Assembly (NCBI RefSeq): GCF_013299185.1
Contig: NZ_JAAFKG010000030.1
Span: forward strand, 27,196 to 91,195
Direction: 5' to 3'
Length of the DNA stretch: 64,000 bases
Source: Microcoleus sp. bin48.metabat.b7b8b9.023
Lineage (GTDB): Bacteria > Cyanobacteriota > Cyanobacteriia > Cyanobacteriales > Microcoleaceae
The position numbers and the translations under genes are program-made. Below, piece by piece: positions 35,552 through 42,640 of this stretch. The notes beneath the pieces are model-generated. The model was not told the DNA's origin and searched no databases. It was given only the letters and a program-made list of their open reading frames with translations. How positions within the stretch are numbered: the first letter of the stretch is position 1; every line of letters starts with the position of its first letter.

Positions 35552-35825
35552 CGATTCCGTCCCACATTTGAGACAAGGGGAGAGTTTGTCCGGTAATTGC
35601 CTCATGAAAACCTTGCTTAAGCCCTTCGAGGACTGTTTCAGTGGGGTCATCATCGCGATCGATGTCAGTGTCTTGACGAATTTCTTGTTGCAGTTCTTTG
35701 AAGCGTCCTTTATAGATATCTTCCCATTTATCGGACTGCAAGAATTTGATGAAAGCTAAGACTTCTTGTTGTTGGTCTGGCGATAAGACCTTCACATTTT
35801 CCAAAATGGCTTGTTCGACGGTCAT
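35520..35825 (-). CDS. Antitoxin, paralogue of the 32699 gene with a different C-terminus
   Basis: 101 aa. Residues 1-50 are nearly identical to the ParD-like antitoxin at 32699-32953, but the C-terminal half (DPTETVLEGLKQGFHEAITG and QTLPLSQMWDGIDD) is a different module, matched to the RelE-like toxin that follows. Antitoxins recombine like this to change partner. It is likely intact, and probably without a functional toxin. Confidence 0.8.
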   Translation of the reverse strand: MTVEQAILENVKVLSPDQQQEVLAFIKFLQSDKWEDIYKGRFKELQQEIRQDTDIDRDDDPTETVLEGLKQGFHEAITGQTLPLSQMWDGIDDNLSATDRN

Positions 35826-35944
35826 AATTATCCCTTTTTTTTGATTGTTATTCTACAATCTAGTAACAACATTATATCAAACGGGTGGGGCAACAGCAAT
35901 TCGGGGGTGAGTTCAATTGCGATCGGTTGCGATCGCTCAATTAA

Positions 35945-35991
35945 ATCGCAAATAACTTCCAGGTAGCGTCGCAACAGCTACAGTGTTTCCC
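35945..35991. repeat. 47-bp direct repeat, left copy, flanking the racemase gene
   Basis: Begins ATCGCAAATAACTTCC and ends CAGTGTTTCCC. It differs by one base from 36764-36810. It is the downstream end of duplicated segment B. Confidence 0.85.
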
Positions 35992-36057
35992 TTGACCTTA
36001 AGTTGCGGTAATCTAGAATGATTGTAGTCGATCGTTTTAGTCATTTGAGGAGCCACC

Positions 36058-36774
36058 ATGAAAACAATTGGGCTAATTGGGGGAATGAGTTGGGAATCTT
36101 CTATTGAGTATTACCGCATTATTAACGAGGTCACCAAGAGCAAGCTTGGGGGATTGCATTCTGCTAAAAGCGTGATGTACTCAGTTGACTTTGCAGAAAT
36201 CGAGGCTTTGCAACATCAAAGTCGTTGGCAAGAAGCAGCAGGTTTGATGGTTGCAGCAGCACAAAGCCTTGAACGGGCAGGAGCTGATTTTATCGTTCTC
36301 TGTACTAACACAATGCATAAACTTGCGGATGAGATTGAGGCAAATATTCAAGTTCCGTTTCTCCATATTGCGGATGCGACGGCTGAGAAGATTCAGTCCA
36401 GTGGCATTCAAAAGATCGGCTTGTTGGGTACTCGTTTTACGATGGAGGAGGATTTTTATCGAGGGCGACTGGTAGATAAACATGGGCTAGAGGTGCTCAT
36501 TCCAAATGATGATGAACGAGAGGTGGTACATCGAGTCATTTATGAAGAACTGTGTCTTGGAATTATTAATCCAGAATCTAGAAAGCAATATATCAAGATT
36601 ATGAATAGCTTAGTTGAATCCGGTGCAGAAGGCATTATTTTAGGCTGCACAGAGATTGAGTTACTAATTCATACTGGAGATGCTACGGTTGGATTGTTTC
36701 CGACAACGAGGATTCATGCAGAAGCGGCAGTAGAAAAAGCAACAACTGCCGTACTTATTTGCGATCGCAAATAA
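36058..36774 (+). CDS. Aspartate/glutamate racemase family protein (YgeA-type)
   Basis: 238-aa PLP-independent amino-acid racemase. The two catalytic cysteines are present: Cys82 in IVLCTNTMHK and Cys197 in IILGCTEIELL. The N-terminal KTIGLIGGMSWESSIEYYR signature is that of the broad-specificity aspartate racemase group. A GAGG ribosome-binding site lies 8 bases before the ATG. The last codons (ICDRK and stop) are encoded by the right copy of a 47-bp direct repeat that also occurs just upstream of the gene, so the gene looks like an inserted cassette. D-amino acids for the cell wall or signalling would be the product; the true substrate is not readable. Confidence 0.93.
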   Translation: MKTIGLIGGMSWESSIEYYRIINEVTKSKLGGLHSAKSVMYSVDFAEIEALQHQSRWQEAAGLMVAAAQSLERAGADFIVLCTNTMHKLADEIEANIQVPFLHIADATAEKIQSSGIQKIGLLGTRFTMEEDFYRGRLVDKHGLEVLIPNDDEREVVHRVIYEELCLGIINPESRKQYIKIMNSLVESGAEGIILGCTEIELLIHTGDATVGLFPTTRIHAEAAVEKATTAVLICDRK

Positions 36775-36810
36775 CTTCCAGGTAGCGTCGCAACTGCTAC
36801 AGTGTTTCCC
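36764..36810. repeat. 47-bp direct repeat, right copy, flanking the racemase gene
   Basis: 46 of 47 bases match 35945-35991. It contains the racemase stop codon. The sequence after it (aacagatcgaaaaactc) continues as in duplicated segment A, as if the racemase had interrupted an ancestral segment here. Confidence 0.85.
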
Positions 36811-36862
36811 AACAGATCGAAAAACTCAACGCTATAACCTGTTTCTAGTCCTTCAACGAGTG

Positions 36863-37252
36863 CTATTGATTTACCAGTCCTCGCAGTTCCTTAATGTCGA
36901 TGTGGATTCCTTGACGTTTCAGATATTGGCTCAAGTTAATCTGGATGAATAAATCTTTGAGTTCTTCAGCAATCTCTGCCGGGGGATTGCCAGATAACGC
37001 AGTTGCAATTAGACGTTCTGCTATTCGTAATTCGCCACATTCGATCGCTAAAGATGCTGCGCTGCGGTGAAGCACAGAACGAGTGGGTTCAGCATCAAGC
37101 TGGCTAGCGATTAAGGCTGCGGCCTGAGTTTCTTGTTCAAAGGCTTGGCGCGTGAATTGTGCAGCCAACTCCAACGTACCTCTTAAGCGGGCGACTGCCG
37201 CTGCTTCGGCTAAATCCATTGCTTGTTTGTGGAGCGATTGAATCTGACTCAT
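36863..37252 (-). CDS. Conserved-looking hypothetical protein (helical, TPR-like)
   Basis: 129-aa helical protein (ARLRGTLELAAQFTRQAFEQ, RSVLHRSAASLAIECGELRI, AERLIATALSGNPPAEIAEE), reminiscent of TPR-type helical hairpins, with a basic end. It overlaps the stop of the upstream gene (37249-37818) by ATGA, so the two are translationally coupled and probably form a complex. Family not recognised by name. It is divergent from the TIR operon. Confidence 0.75.
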   Translation of the reverse strand: MSQIQSLHKQAMDLAEAAAVARLRGTLELAAQFTRQAFEQETQAAALIASQLDAEPTRSVLHRSAASLAIECGELRIAERLIATALSGNPPAEIAEELKDLFIQINLSQYLKRQGIHIDIKELRGLVNQ

Positions 37253-37818
37253 TGGAGTACGGTTCCTTCAGGATTTTGCTTGGCACTAATAATAGAAATC
37301 GGTCGGCTAAACTCTACTACAATGATATACGCTGGCAAGCCTTGTGCGTCTGAGGTGCGGGTTTGTTCAGTTTTCAGCTTGACTCTAGTATTGATTTGAC
37401 CTTGAGTGCCTTTGCGAATTCCAGAAACCTCTAGCCGAGCCATTCGCTCAAATGGCAGTGTCGTAGCTGAATTTTGACTTCCCAACCAATAGTCAAATCC
37501 TGTTCCTTTACGAGAACGTTCAATTACTGTGAGATTTGTTAATTGCAGAATTAACAGGAATGCGATTCCATAAGCAGCCTGCTCGGTAGTATATTCTTCG
37601 TCATTCCAACATCGTCGGGTTTGCTCGGTGACTGGCTGCCAATCTAACTTGAATGTGGCAGAAAATTCTCCTTCAACTTTAAGTGTTACTCCTGGTTGGT
37701 GAGCTTCATCTGTTAGGCAAATCGCACCTGCTTCTGCGATCGCGGCTCCAAAGGCAGGTGTAATCGCAGGGAGTCCCTGGCTAAGGCTTTGTAAGTTTAA
37801 GATTTGAATCTGGCTCAA
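37249..37818 (-). CDS. Hypothetical protein with GTGFDYWLG...RLEVSG motifs
   Basis: 189 aa, unnamed family. Conserved-looking motifs are RRCWNDEEYTTEQAAYGIAF, VIERSRKGTGFDYWLG and ARLEVSGIRKG, then VKLKTEQTRTSD and LPAYIIVVEFSRPI. The order Gly-x-Asp then Glu-Val-Ser resembles the layout of PD-(D/E)xK nuclease cores, but the Lys is replaced, so nuclease activity is only a guess. First gene of a coupled pair; its start faces the TIR operon across about 330 bases. The 5' end ATG is the first of the frame. Confidence 0.75.
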   Translation of the reverse strand: MSQIQILNLQSLSQGLPAITPAFGAAIAEAGAICLTDEAHQPGVTLKVEGEFSATFKLDWQPVTEQTRRCWNDEEYTTEQAAYGIAFLLILQLTNLTVIERSRKGTGFDYWLGSQNSATTLPFERMARLEVSGIRKGTQGQINTRVKLKTEQTRTSDAQGLPAYIIVVEFSRPISIISAKQNPEGTVLQ

Positions 37819-37963
37819 AGCGGCAGTGCTCTATGGAAACTAGATATTCAATTTTACTCTGTGTTGCGACAATTTGAGTCGATCGGCACTATTCTAGGAA
37901 AACGAGTTTTTACCGCGACCGAAGGCTTTAACGTGTTATTTCGCAAAAAATCCGGTCTCTGCA

Positions 37964-37993
37964 TGGCAATTTTTTCCGTCAAACCAGTATAAT
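37964..37993 (+). promoter_or_regulatory. Putative promoter of the TIR operon
   Basis: A perfect TATAAT (37988-37993) lies 18 bases after a weak -35-like TGGCAA (37964-37969). It would give a 5' leader of about 145 bases before the first TIR gene. No operator was recognised. The 326-base divergent region holds nothing else I can identify. Confidence 0.4.
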
Positions 37994-38144
37994 AAGGTCT
38001 ACCCATCGTTTTCGTTATTTCGGCCGGGGCACAGGATACTTTAATGGTTTTAGCCGACTTTTACAGTTCATGACTGTGAGAAGTGCTATATTTACTGATG
38101 TTTATAGCTCTGTACCTAAATTTATAGCAGTTACCAAGACAATA

Positions 38145-38999
38145 ATGACTAATCAACCAGATTTTGATGTCTTCTTAGCTCACAATAGCCAGGATAAGCC
38201 TCAAGTTAGAGCGATCGCGAATAAACTGAAGCGGCGGGGTCTAAAAGTGTGGCTAGACGAAGAGCAAATTCTGCCAGGAACAGCATTTCAGGATGTAATC
38301 CAACAGGCCCTTCAAAATGTTAGGTGTGCGGCTATCTTTATTGGTCTAGGGGGGTTGGGAAAGTGGCAAATCCTAGAATCGCGGTCACTACTCACTCGCT
38401 TTGTGGATGCAGACATACCCGTAATTCCTGTTTTGTTGCCTGGAGTTGAGGGAATTCCCGAGCATTTGCTCTTCCTCCAAGAACTAAATTATGTGAAGTT
38501 TGAGAAGGGCATAGATGATTTTGAAGCGTTAGACAAATTGGAGTCGGGCATTAGGCAACAACCGGTAAAAAGCCTACTCAAAAATTCTAGACACTTCGAT
38601 ATTTTTTTGTGTTACAACGACGAAGACCGCAACGAAGTAAAGCAAATTGCAGAACAACTCAAGGAAAGGCAGATTCGACCTTGGCTCGATATATGGGAAG
38701 TCCGGACTGGCACTTCCTGGCAACGATTACTGGAAACTCAGATAGCCAAAATAAACTCAGTGGCTGTTTTTATTGGTAAAAACGGTGGTCCGTGGCAAAA
38801 AGAGGGAATAGAGTCTTTTATCTGGGAATTTATTGAAATAGGTCGTCCTGTCATCCTTATTCTTCTCCCAACTATTCAGCAAGAGCCAAATTTTCCCATT
38901 TATCTAAAGCGCAAAATTAGGGTTGATTTTCGTCAACAAGACCTTGACCCGATCGCCCAGTTGATCGATGGCATTCCCGAGCTAAATGATGAGTCATAG
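38145..38999 (+). CDS. Double-TIR-domain protein, TIR1
   Basis: 284 aa from Met 38145 (MTNQPDFDVFLAHNSQDKP), chosen because the two following paralogues start identically just before FDVF; an in-frame ATG at 38070 is possible. Two TIR domains: domain 1 (residues 6-135) with FLAHNSQDK, the WLDEEQILPGTAFQ loop and WQILE, where Glu78 is at the W+4 position of the catalytic Glu of NAD-cleaving TIRs such as SARM1; domain 2 (about 149-280) with FLCYNDEDR, PWLDIWEV and PWQKEG, where W+4 is Gly and the Glu is one residue earlier. No membrane segment or other effector. First gene of a four-gene unit. NADase or cyclic-nucleotide synthesis is inferred, not shown. Confidence 0.9.
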   Translation: MTNQPDFDVFLAHNSQDKPQVRAIANKLKRRGLKVWLDEEQILPGTAFQDVIQQALQNVRCAAIFIGLGGLGKWQILESRSLLTRFVDADIPVIPVLLPGVEGIPEHLLFLQELNYVKFEKGIDDFEALDKLESGIRQQPVKSLLKNSRHFDIFLCYNDEDRNEVKQIAEQLKERQIRPWLDIWEVRTGTSWQRLLETQIAKINSVAVFIGKNGGPWQKEGIESFIWEFIEIGRPVILILLPTIQQEPNFPIYLKRKIRVDFRQQDLDPIAQLIDGIPELNDES

Positions 39000-39012
39000 G
39001 AGAAGTCTTTTA

Positions 39013-39861
39013 ATGGTCAACCAACAGTATTTTGATGTCTTTTTTACCTACAACTCCCCGGATGAGATCCAGGTCTTAAACGTTGCTAACAAACTTAGAG
39101 AGTTGGGTCTGAATCCGTGGGTCAAAGCAGAACAAATACAACCAGGAACCTGCTATCAAGATGTAATCCAACAAGCTATACAAAGTATTAATTGCGCCGC
39201 TATATTTCTTGGTTCGGGAGAAATGCTAGAGTTCGCCCTGATCCAATCAAAGGTACACATGAGTGAAACCGTAGAACGAGGTAAAAAAATAATTCCTGTG
39301 TTGCTACCAGGGGTTGACAAAATTCCAAAGCATATGCTTTTTTTACAGCAAGTAGGCTTTGTAGATTTTGCTAACGGGATTGACGATCGTAAAGCAATAA
39401 AAGATTTAGTATGGGCTATTACTAACCAAAAACCAGACAAGTCCACTGAACAAGAAACTGAACAAAATTTCGATGTCTTGCTTTGCTATAATCAGGAAGA
39501 CCAATTTACTGTCAAAAATATTGCCAACCAATTAAAGCAAAAACAGATTCGACCTTGGCTAGATATCTGGGAGGTTCCCGGAGGTGTGAAATCTTATGAG
39601 CAACTAGAGAAAGATATAGAGCGAATCAGGTCAGTAGCTTTTTTGATCGGTAGCAATGGATGTCCCTGGCAAAAAGATCCATTAATATCTGTTATAGAGG
39701 AATTTTTTGAGCGAGATGTTCGTCTCATCCCAGTAATACTCAAAAATGTACCGCCCGAACCTAAACTCCCAATATACCTCAAACGCAAAAGATCGGTTGA
39801 TTTTCGACATGAAGAATCGGAGCCATTAAAGGAGTTGATCTGGGCTATTCGTAATTCGTAA
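39013..39861 (+). CDS. Double-TIR-domain protein, TIR2, lacking the canonical catalytic Glu
   Basis: 282 aa from Met 39013, which has AGGAGA about 8 bases upstream; the 38986 start in the longer frame overlaps the previous gene and lacks this site. It is paralogous to TIR1 over its length. In domain 1 the WQxxE motif is changed to FALIQ, so Gln78 replaces Glu78 at the same residue number. In domain 2 the motif is PWQKDP, with Pro at W+4. Both active sites therefore look inactive, while the fold signatures (FDVFFTYNSPDE, FDVLLCYNQED, PWLDIWEV) are kept. It begins 13 bases after TIR1. A scaffold or regulatory role is an inference. Confidence 0.9.
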   Translation: MVNQQYFDVFFTYNSPDEIQVLNVANKLRELGLNPWVKAEQIQPGTCYQDVIQQAIQSINCAAIFLGSGEMLEFALIQSKVHMSETVERGKKIIPVLLPGVDKIPKHMLFLQQVGFVDFANGIDDRKAIKDLVWAITNQKPDKSTEQETEQNFDVLLCYNQEDQFTVKNIANQLKQKQIRPWLDIWEVPGGVKSYEQLEKDIERIRSVAFLIGSNGCPWQKDPLISVIEEFFERDVRLIPVILKNVPPEPKLPIYLKRKRSVDFRHEESEPLKELIWAIRNS

Positions 39862-39890
39862 ACTGAAAGAGTAATAGGAGAAATCCTCAT

Positions 39891-41390
39891 ATGGTTAGAC
39901 AACGTGAATTTGATGTCTTCTTGGCTCATAATAGTCAGGATAAACCCCTAGTTAGAGGTATTGCAAATGAACTTAAGCAGCGTGATATAAAGCCGTGGCT
40001 AGATGAGGAACAAATTCCACCAGGGCGTTCTTTTCAGGAAGTAATTCAACAGGCAGTTCCTAATGTTAGTTCTGCTGCGATATTCATCGGAGTCGCTGGA
40101 TTGGGAAATTGGCAGGCTATGGAACTTCGGATACTCATTAGCCAATGTGTTGAAGCAGATATCCCTGTAATTCCTGTCTTGTTACCAGGGGTTGAGACAA
40201 TCCCAGAGCCTTTAATCTTCCTCAAACAACTAAATTGGGTGCGCTTTAACACCGAAATGGATGATAATGCACTAGATAATTTAGAGTGGGGTATTACTGG
40301 GCGTAAGCGTAAGCGTAAGCCTAAATTTGATGTGTTCTTGGCTCATAATAGCAAGGATAAACCGCTAGTTAGAGCGATTGCAAATGAACTTAAGCAGCGC
40401 GATCTAAAGCCGTGGCTAGATGAGGATCAAATTCCACCAGGGCGTTCTTTTCAGGAAGTAATTCAACAGGCAGTTCCTAATGTTAGTTCTGCTGCGATAT
40501 TCATCGGAGTCGCTGGATTGGGAAATTGGCAGGCTATGGAACTTCGGATACTCATTAGCCAATGTGTTGAAGCAGATATCCCTGTAATTCCTGTCTTGTT
40601 ACCAGGGGTTGAGACAATCCCAGAGCCTTTAATCTTCCTCAAACAACTAAATTGGGTGCGCTTTAACACCGAAATGGATGATAATGCACTAGATAATTTA
40701 GAGTGGGGCATTACTGGACGTAAGCCAGACCCAACCAGTCGAATTGAGCAAAAATATAGCGAACTCTCAGTACGTCTAGCTCTTTTACTAGAAGCCGGAA
40801 GATGGCGAGAAGCTAACGAAGAAACTAGAAAGATAATTCTCAAGGTAGCTGGTCAAGAAAAAGAAGGCTATCTAACCGATGAAAAAATCCAACAATTTCC
40901 CAGTCAATTTCTCCGCCACATAGACATACTTTGGAATGGCTACAGCAGTGGTAAATTTGGCTTTAACATCCAGAAGCGTATTATGAGAGAGTCGAAAAAA
41001 GACCCCAAAGTTTTTGGACAGCGCGTAGGGTGGTGCAAAGAAGACGGTTGGATTTCTGCTAGCCAAGTAATTTATAGTGTTGATGCTCCTGAAGGACATC
41101 TTCCTTGGGGAACGATCGAAACTATTACGATGGATAATGCTGGTTTGACTGCGATTGTAGACACTATCAGGTGGGGAACAAAAGGATTAGCTAAACAAGA
41201 CTGGCAGAGGCAGCTCATCGTAGATTTTGTCGATTTTATGAATACGGTGACAGGAGATAAAAGTGATAAGGAACAAATGAAAAGAAATTTAGAATATGAA
41301 TTATCTCATGAGAAAGCTTGGTGGGAAGGAGAAAGACTAGCAGAAATTCAAATTAATAAGCTGTTTTCTTTCCTGATCAATTTTTCATGA
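39891..41390 (+). CDS. TIR-TIR-GUN4 fusion protein, TIR3
   Basis: 499 aa. Two nearly identical TIR domains (about 6-137 and 145-276; WQAME at both, with Glu78 and Glu217 at the catalytic position) are joined by a basic linker (GRKRKRKPK). A GUN4 domain follows at about 290-430, recognised by LLLEAGRWREANEETRKIIL, QFPSQFLRHIDILWNGYSSG, KFGFNIQKRI, FGQRVGWCKEDGW and DAPEGHLP. GUN4 binds protoporphyrin IX and Mg-protoporphyrin and activates Mg-chelatase; GUN4-like domains fused to other modules occur in cyanobacteria with unknown roles. A helical tail ends the protein. Ribosome-binding site AGGAGA precedes the ATG, as in TIR2. I infer a sensor (GUN4) plus effector (TIR) arrangement. Confidence 0.92.
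   Translation: MVRQREFDVFLAHNSQDKPLVRGIANELKQRDIKPWLDEEQIPPGRSFQEVIQQAVPNVSSAAIFIGVAGLGNWQAMELRILISQCVEADIPVIPVLLPGVETIPEPLIFLKQLNWVRFNTEMDDNALDNLEWGITGRKRKRKPKFDVFLAHNSKDKPLVRAIANELKQRDLKPWLDEDQIPPGRSFQEVIQQAVPNVSSAAIFIGVAGLGNWQAMELRILISQCVEADIPVIPVLLPGVETIPEPLIFLKQLNWVRFNTEMDDNALDNLEWGITGRKPDPTSRIEQKYSELSVRLALLLEAGRWREANEETRKIILKVAGQEKEGYLTDEKIQQFPSQFLRHIDILWNGYSSGKFGFNIQKRIMRESKKDPKVFGQRVGWCKEDGWISASQVIYSVDAPEGHLPWGTIETITMDNAGLTAIVDTIRWGTKGLAKQDWQRQLIVDFVDFMNTVTGDKSDKEQMKRNLEYELSHEKAWWEGERLAEIQINKLFSFLINFS
39909..40742. repeat. 417-bp tandem duplication inside the TIR3 gene
   Basis: Units at 39909-40325 and 40326-40742 (139 codons). Differences cluster in the first third; from about 40030/40447 onward the two copies are almost base-for-base identical, including synonymous sites, so the duplication or a gene-conversion event is recent. 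TIR1 and TIR2 are much more divergent. Confidence 0.9.
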
Positions 41391-41400
41391 CTTTAACTAA

Positions 41401-41898
41401 ATGCCAAAACAAGACCCAGCCAAATTGAAAAAAGTATCTGTCAACCTTCCCTTCGGCATCGGCGGCGCAGAATGGGAAGCCGATGCAACCGAACGAAAAG
41501 CAGCATGGGCGCTTTACGTGGAACTGGTAACTCGCATTACTGTAGAATCGCTTCAATCCGACCAAGGACTGTTGCGGGAAGCTCTAAATTCGCTCTACAA
41601 AATGTTTGAGATTACCCGTCAAATCCTCAGAGAAGCTGGCCCCGATGTCGGCATTTCCCATAACTCTGTTGGCGGAATTGCTATTGCTGTACTCAATCAA
41701 GGTTTGCGTCCATTTCTGTCTAAATGGCATCCTTTACTACAGGCATGGGAGGCACAGTGTCTCCCCAATACTAGCCCTAAAGAACATGAAAAAAACTGGT
41801 CGCAGGAGCCTCAGTTGCGTCAAGAATTGCGATTACTCAGTGAACAATTAGATGAATATGTTAAAGCCTTGGCACAAATTGTAGGAGTAAAAAAATAA
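41401..41898 (+). CDS. Conserved-looking protein of unknown family, fourth gene of the TIR operon
   Basis: 165 aa, mostly helical, no signal or membrane segment. Distinctive motifs are VNLPFGIGGAEWEADATERK, AAWALYVELVTRI, LLREALNSLYKMFEITRQIL, and AIAVLNQGLRPFLSKWHPLL followed by a Trp-Glu, with a helical C-terminus. The strong motif-like residues (Trp, Gly, Pro) suggest a conserved family rather than a random ORF. I do not know its name. It starts 10 bases after TIR3 and is very probably cotranscribed, so it may be a partner or regulator of the TIR proteins. Confidence 0.8.
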   Translation: MPKQDPAKLKKVSVNLPFGIGGAEWEADATERKAAWALYVELVTRITVESLQSDQGLLREALNSLYKMFEITRQILREAGPDVGISHNSVGGIAIAVLNQGLRPFLSKWHPLLQAWEAQCLPNTSPKEHEKNWSQEPQLRQELRLLSEQLDEYVKALAQIVGVKK

Positions 41899-41972
41899 TT
41901 TTTTCTATTTCTTTAAATTTATCATCTTTGTTCTAAATCATTCTTTCGTACAGACTCACACTGCACATCTTT

Positions 41973-42506
41973 TTAGAAAAGAATGTTTCTGAGCTTAAAA
42001 TATCCGATCTGGCAAGCTGAATAATCGCATTTACTCAAATAGTCAAAAGGATGCCATTCATTTTTACTAATGGCTTCAAAGTAAGAACCATCTTGCTGTG
42101 CAATATTAGGTTGTATATTGCTAACATCAGCATAGTACATATAGCAAATTTCGTTCGTTTGAGTGCCAACAATATATTTACCCAACGGCACAACTTGAAC
42201 AGAAAACCCAGATTCTTCATCTACCTCTCTGATTGCTGCTTTCTCTGGTGACTCGCCCGTCTCTATCCCCCCAGTAATGGGGCAAGGATAGAGCGGAAGT
42301 TCTTCATTTATCTCGGAATTATCGATACAGAGGGGTTGTTGTCTAATGAGGACTTCATATTCTATGTCTCTTCCAGCAACATTGCTTTTTCTGACTAAGA
42401 ATATAGCTACTGAGTCTTTGCCTTTTCTTTCCAAGTAATGAAATCCCCTGGCAGTTTGCTTCACAGTAATCCAATTGGTCGTAAAAATATTTTTTTCGTG
42501 GCTCAT
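41973..42506 (-). CDS. Nudix hydrolase
   Basis: 177-aa protein with a perfect Nudix box (GGIETGESPEKAAIREVDEE then SGF; pattern Gx5Ex7REUxEExGU) at about residues 79-101, coordinating the metal that activates water for nucleoside-diphosphate cleavage. The N-terminal sheet and the C-terminal region (GKYIVGTQTNEICYMYYADV) fit an ADP-sugar or NDP-type Nudix enzyme; the substrate cannot be fixed. It is convergent with the TIR operon, 74 bases from its end. Since Nudix enzymes can cleave ADP-ribose, a role beside NAD-consuming TIR proteins is possible but unproven. Confidence 0.93.
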   Translation of the reverse strand: MSHEKNIFTTNWITVKQTARGFHYLERKGKDSVAIFLVRKSNVAGRDIEYEVLIRQQPLCIDNSEINEELPLYPCPITGGIETGESPEKAAIREVDEESGFSVQVVPLGKYIVGTQTNEICYMYYADVSNIQPNIAQQDGSYFEAISKNEWHPFDYLSKCDYSACQIGYFKLRNILF

Positions 42507-42640
42507 TTTACTGATTCCAAACTTACCTACAACAGCATAATTCCCGCGTCTAACCGATATAGTACCGCGTTCAAAAGGTTTAAAGAGGAATAGGCAATTG
42601 CTGCTGAGTAACAGCCATTACCCATTCCTCATTCTAAACC

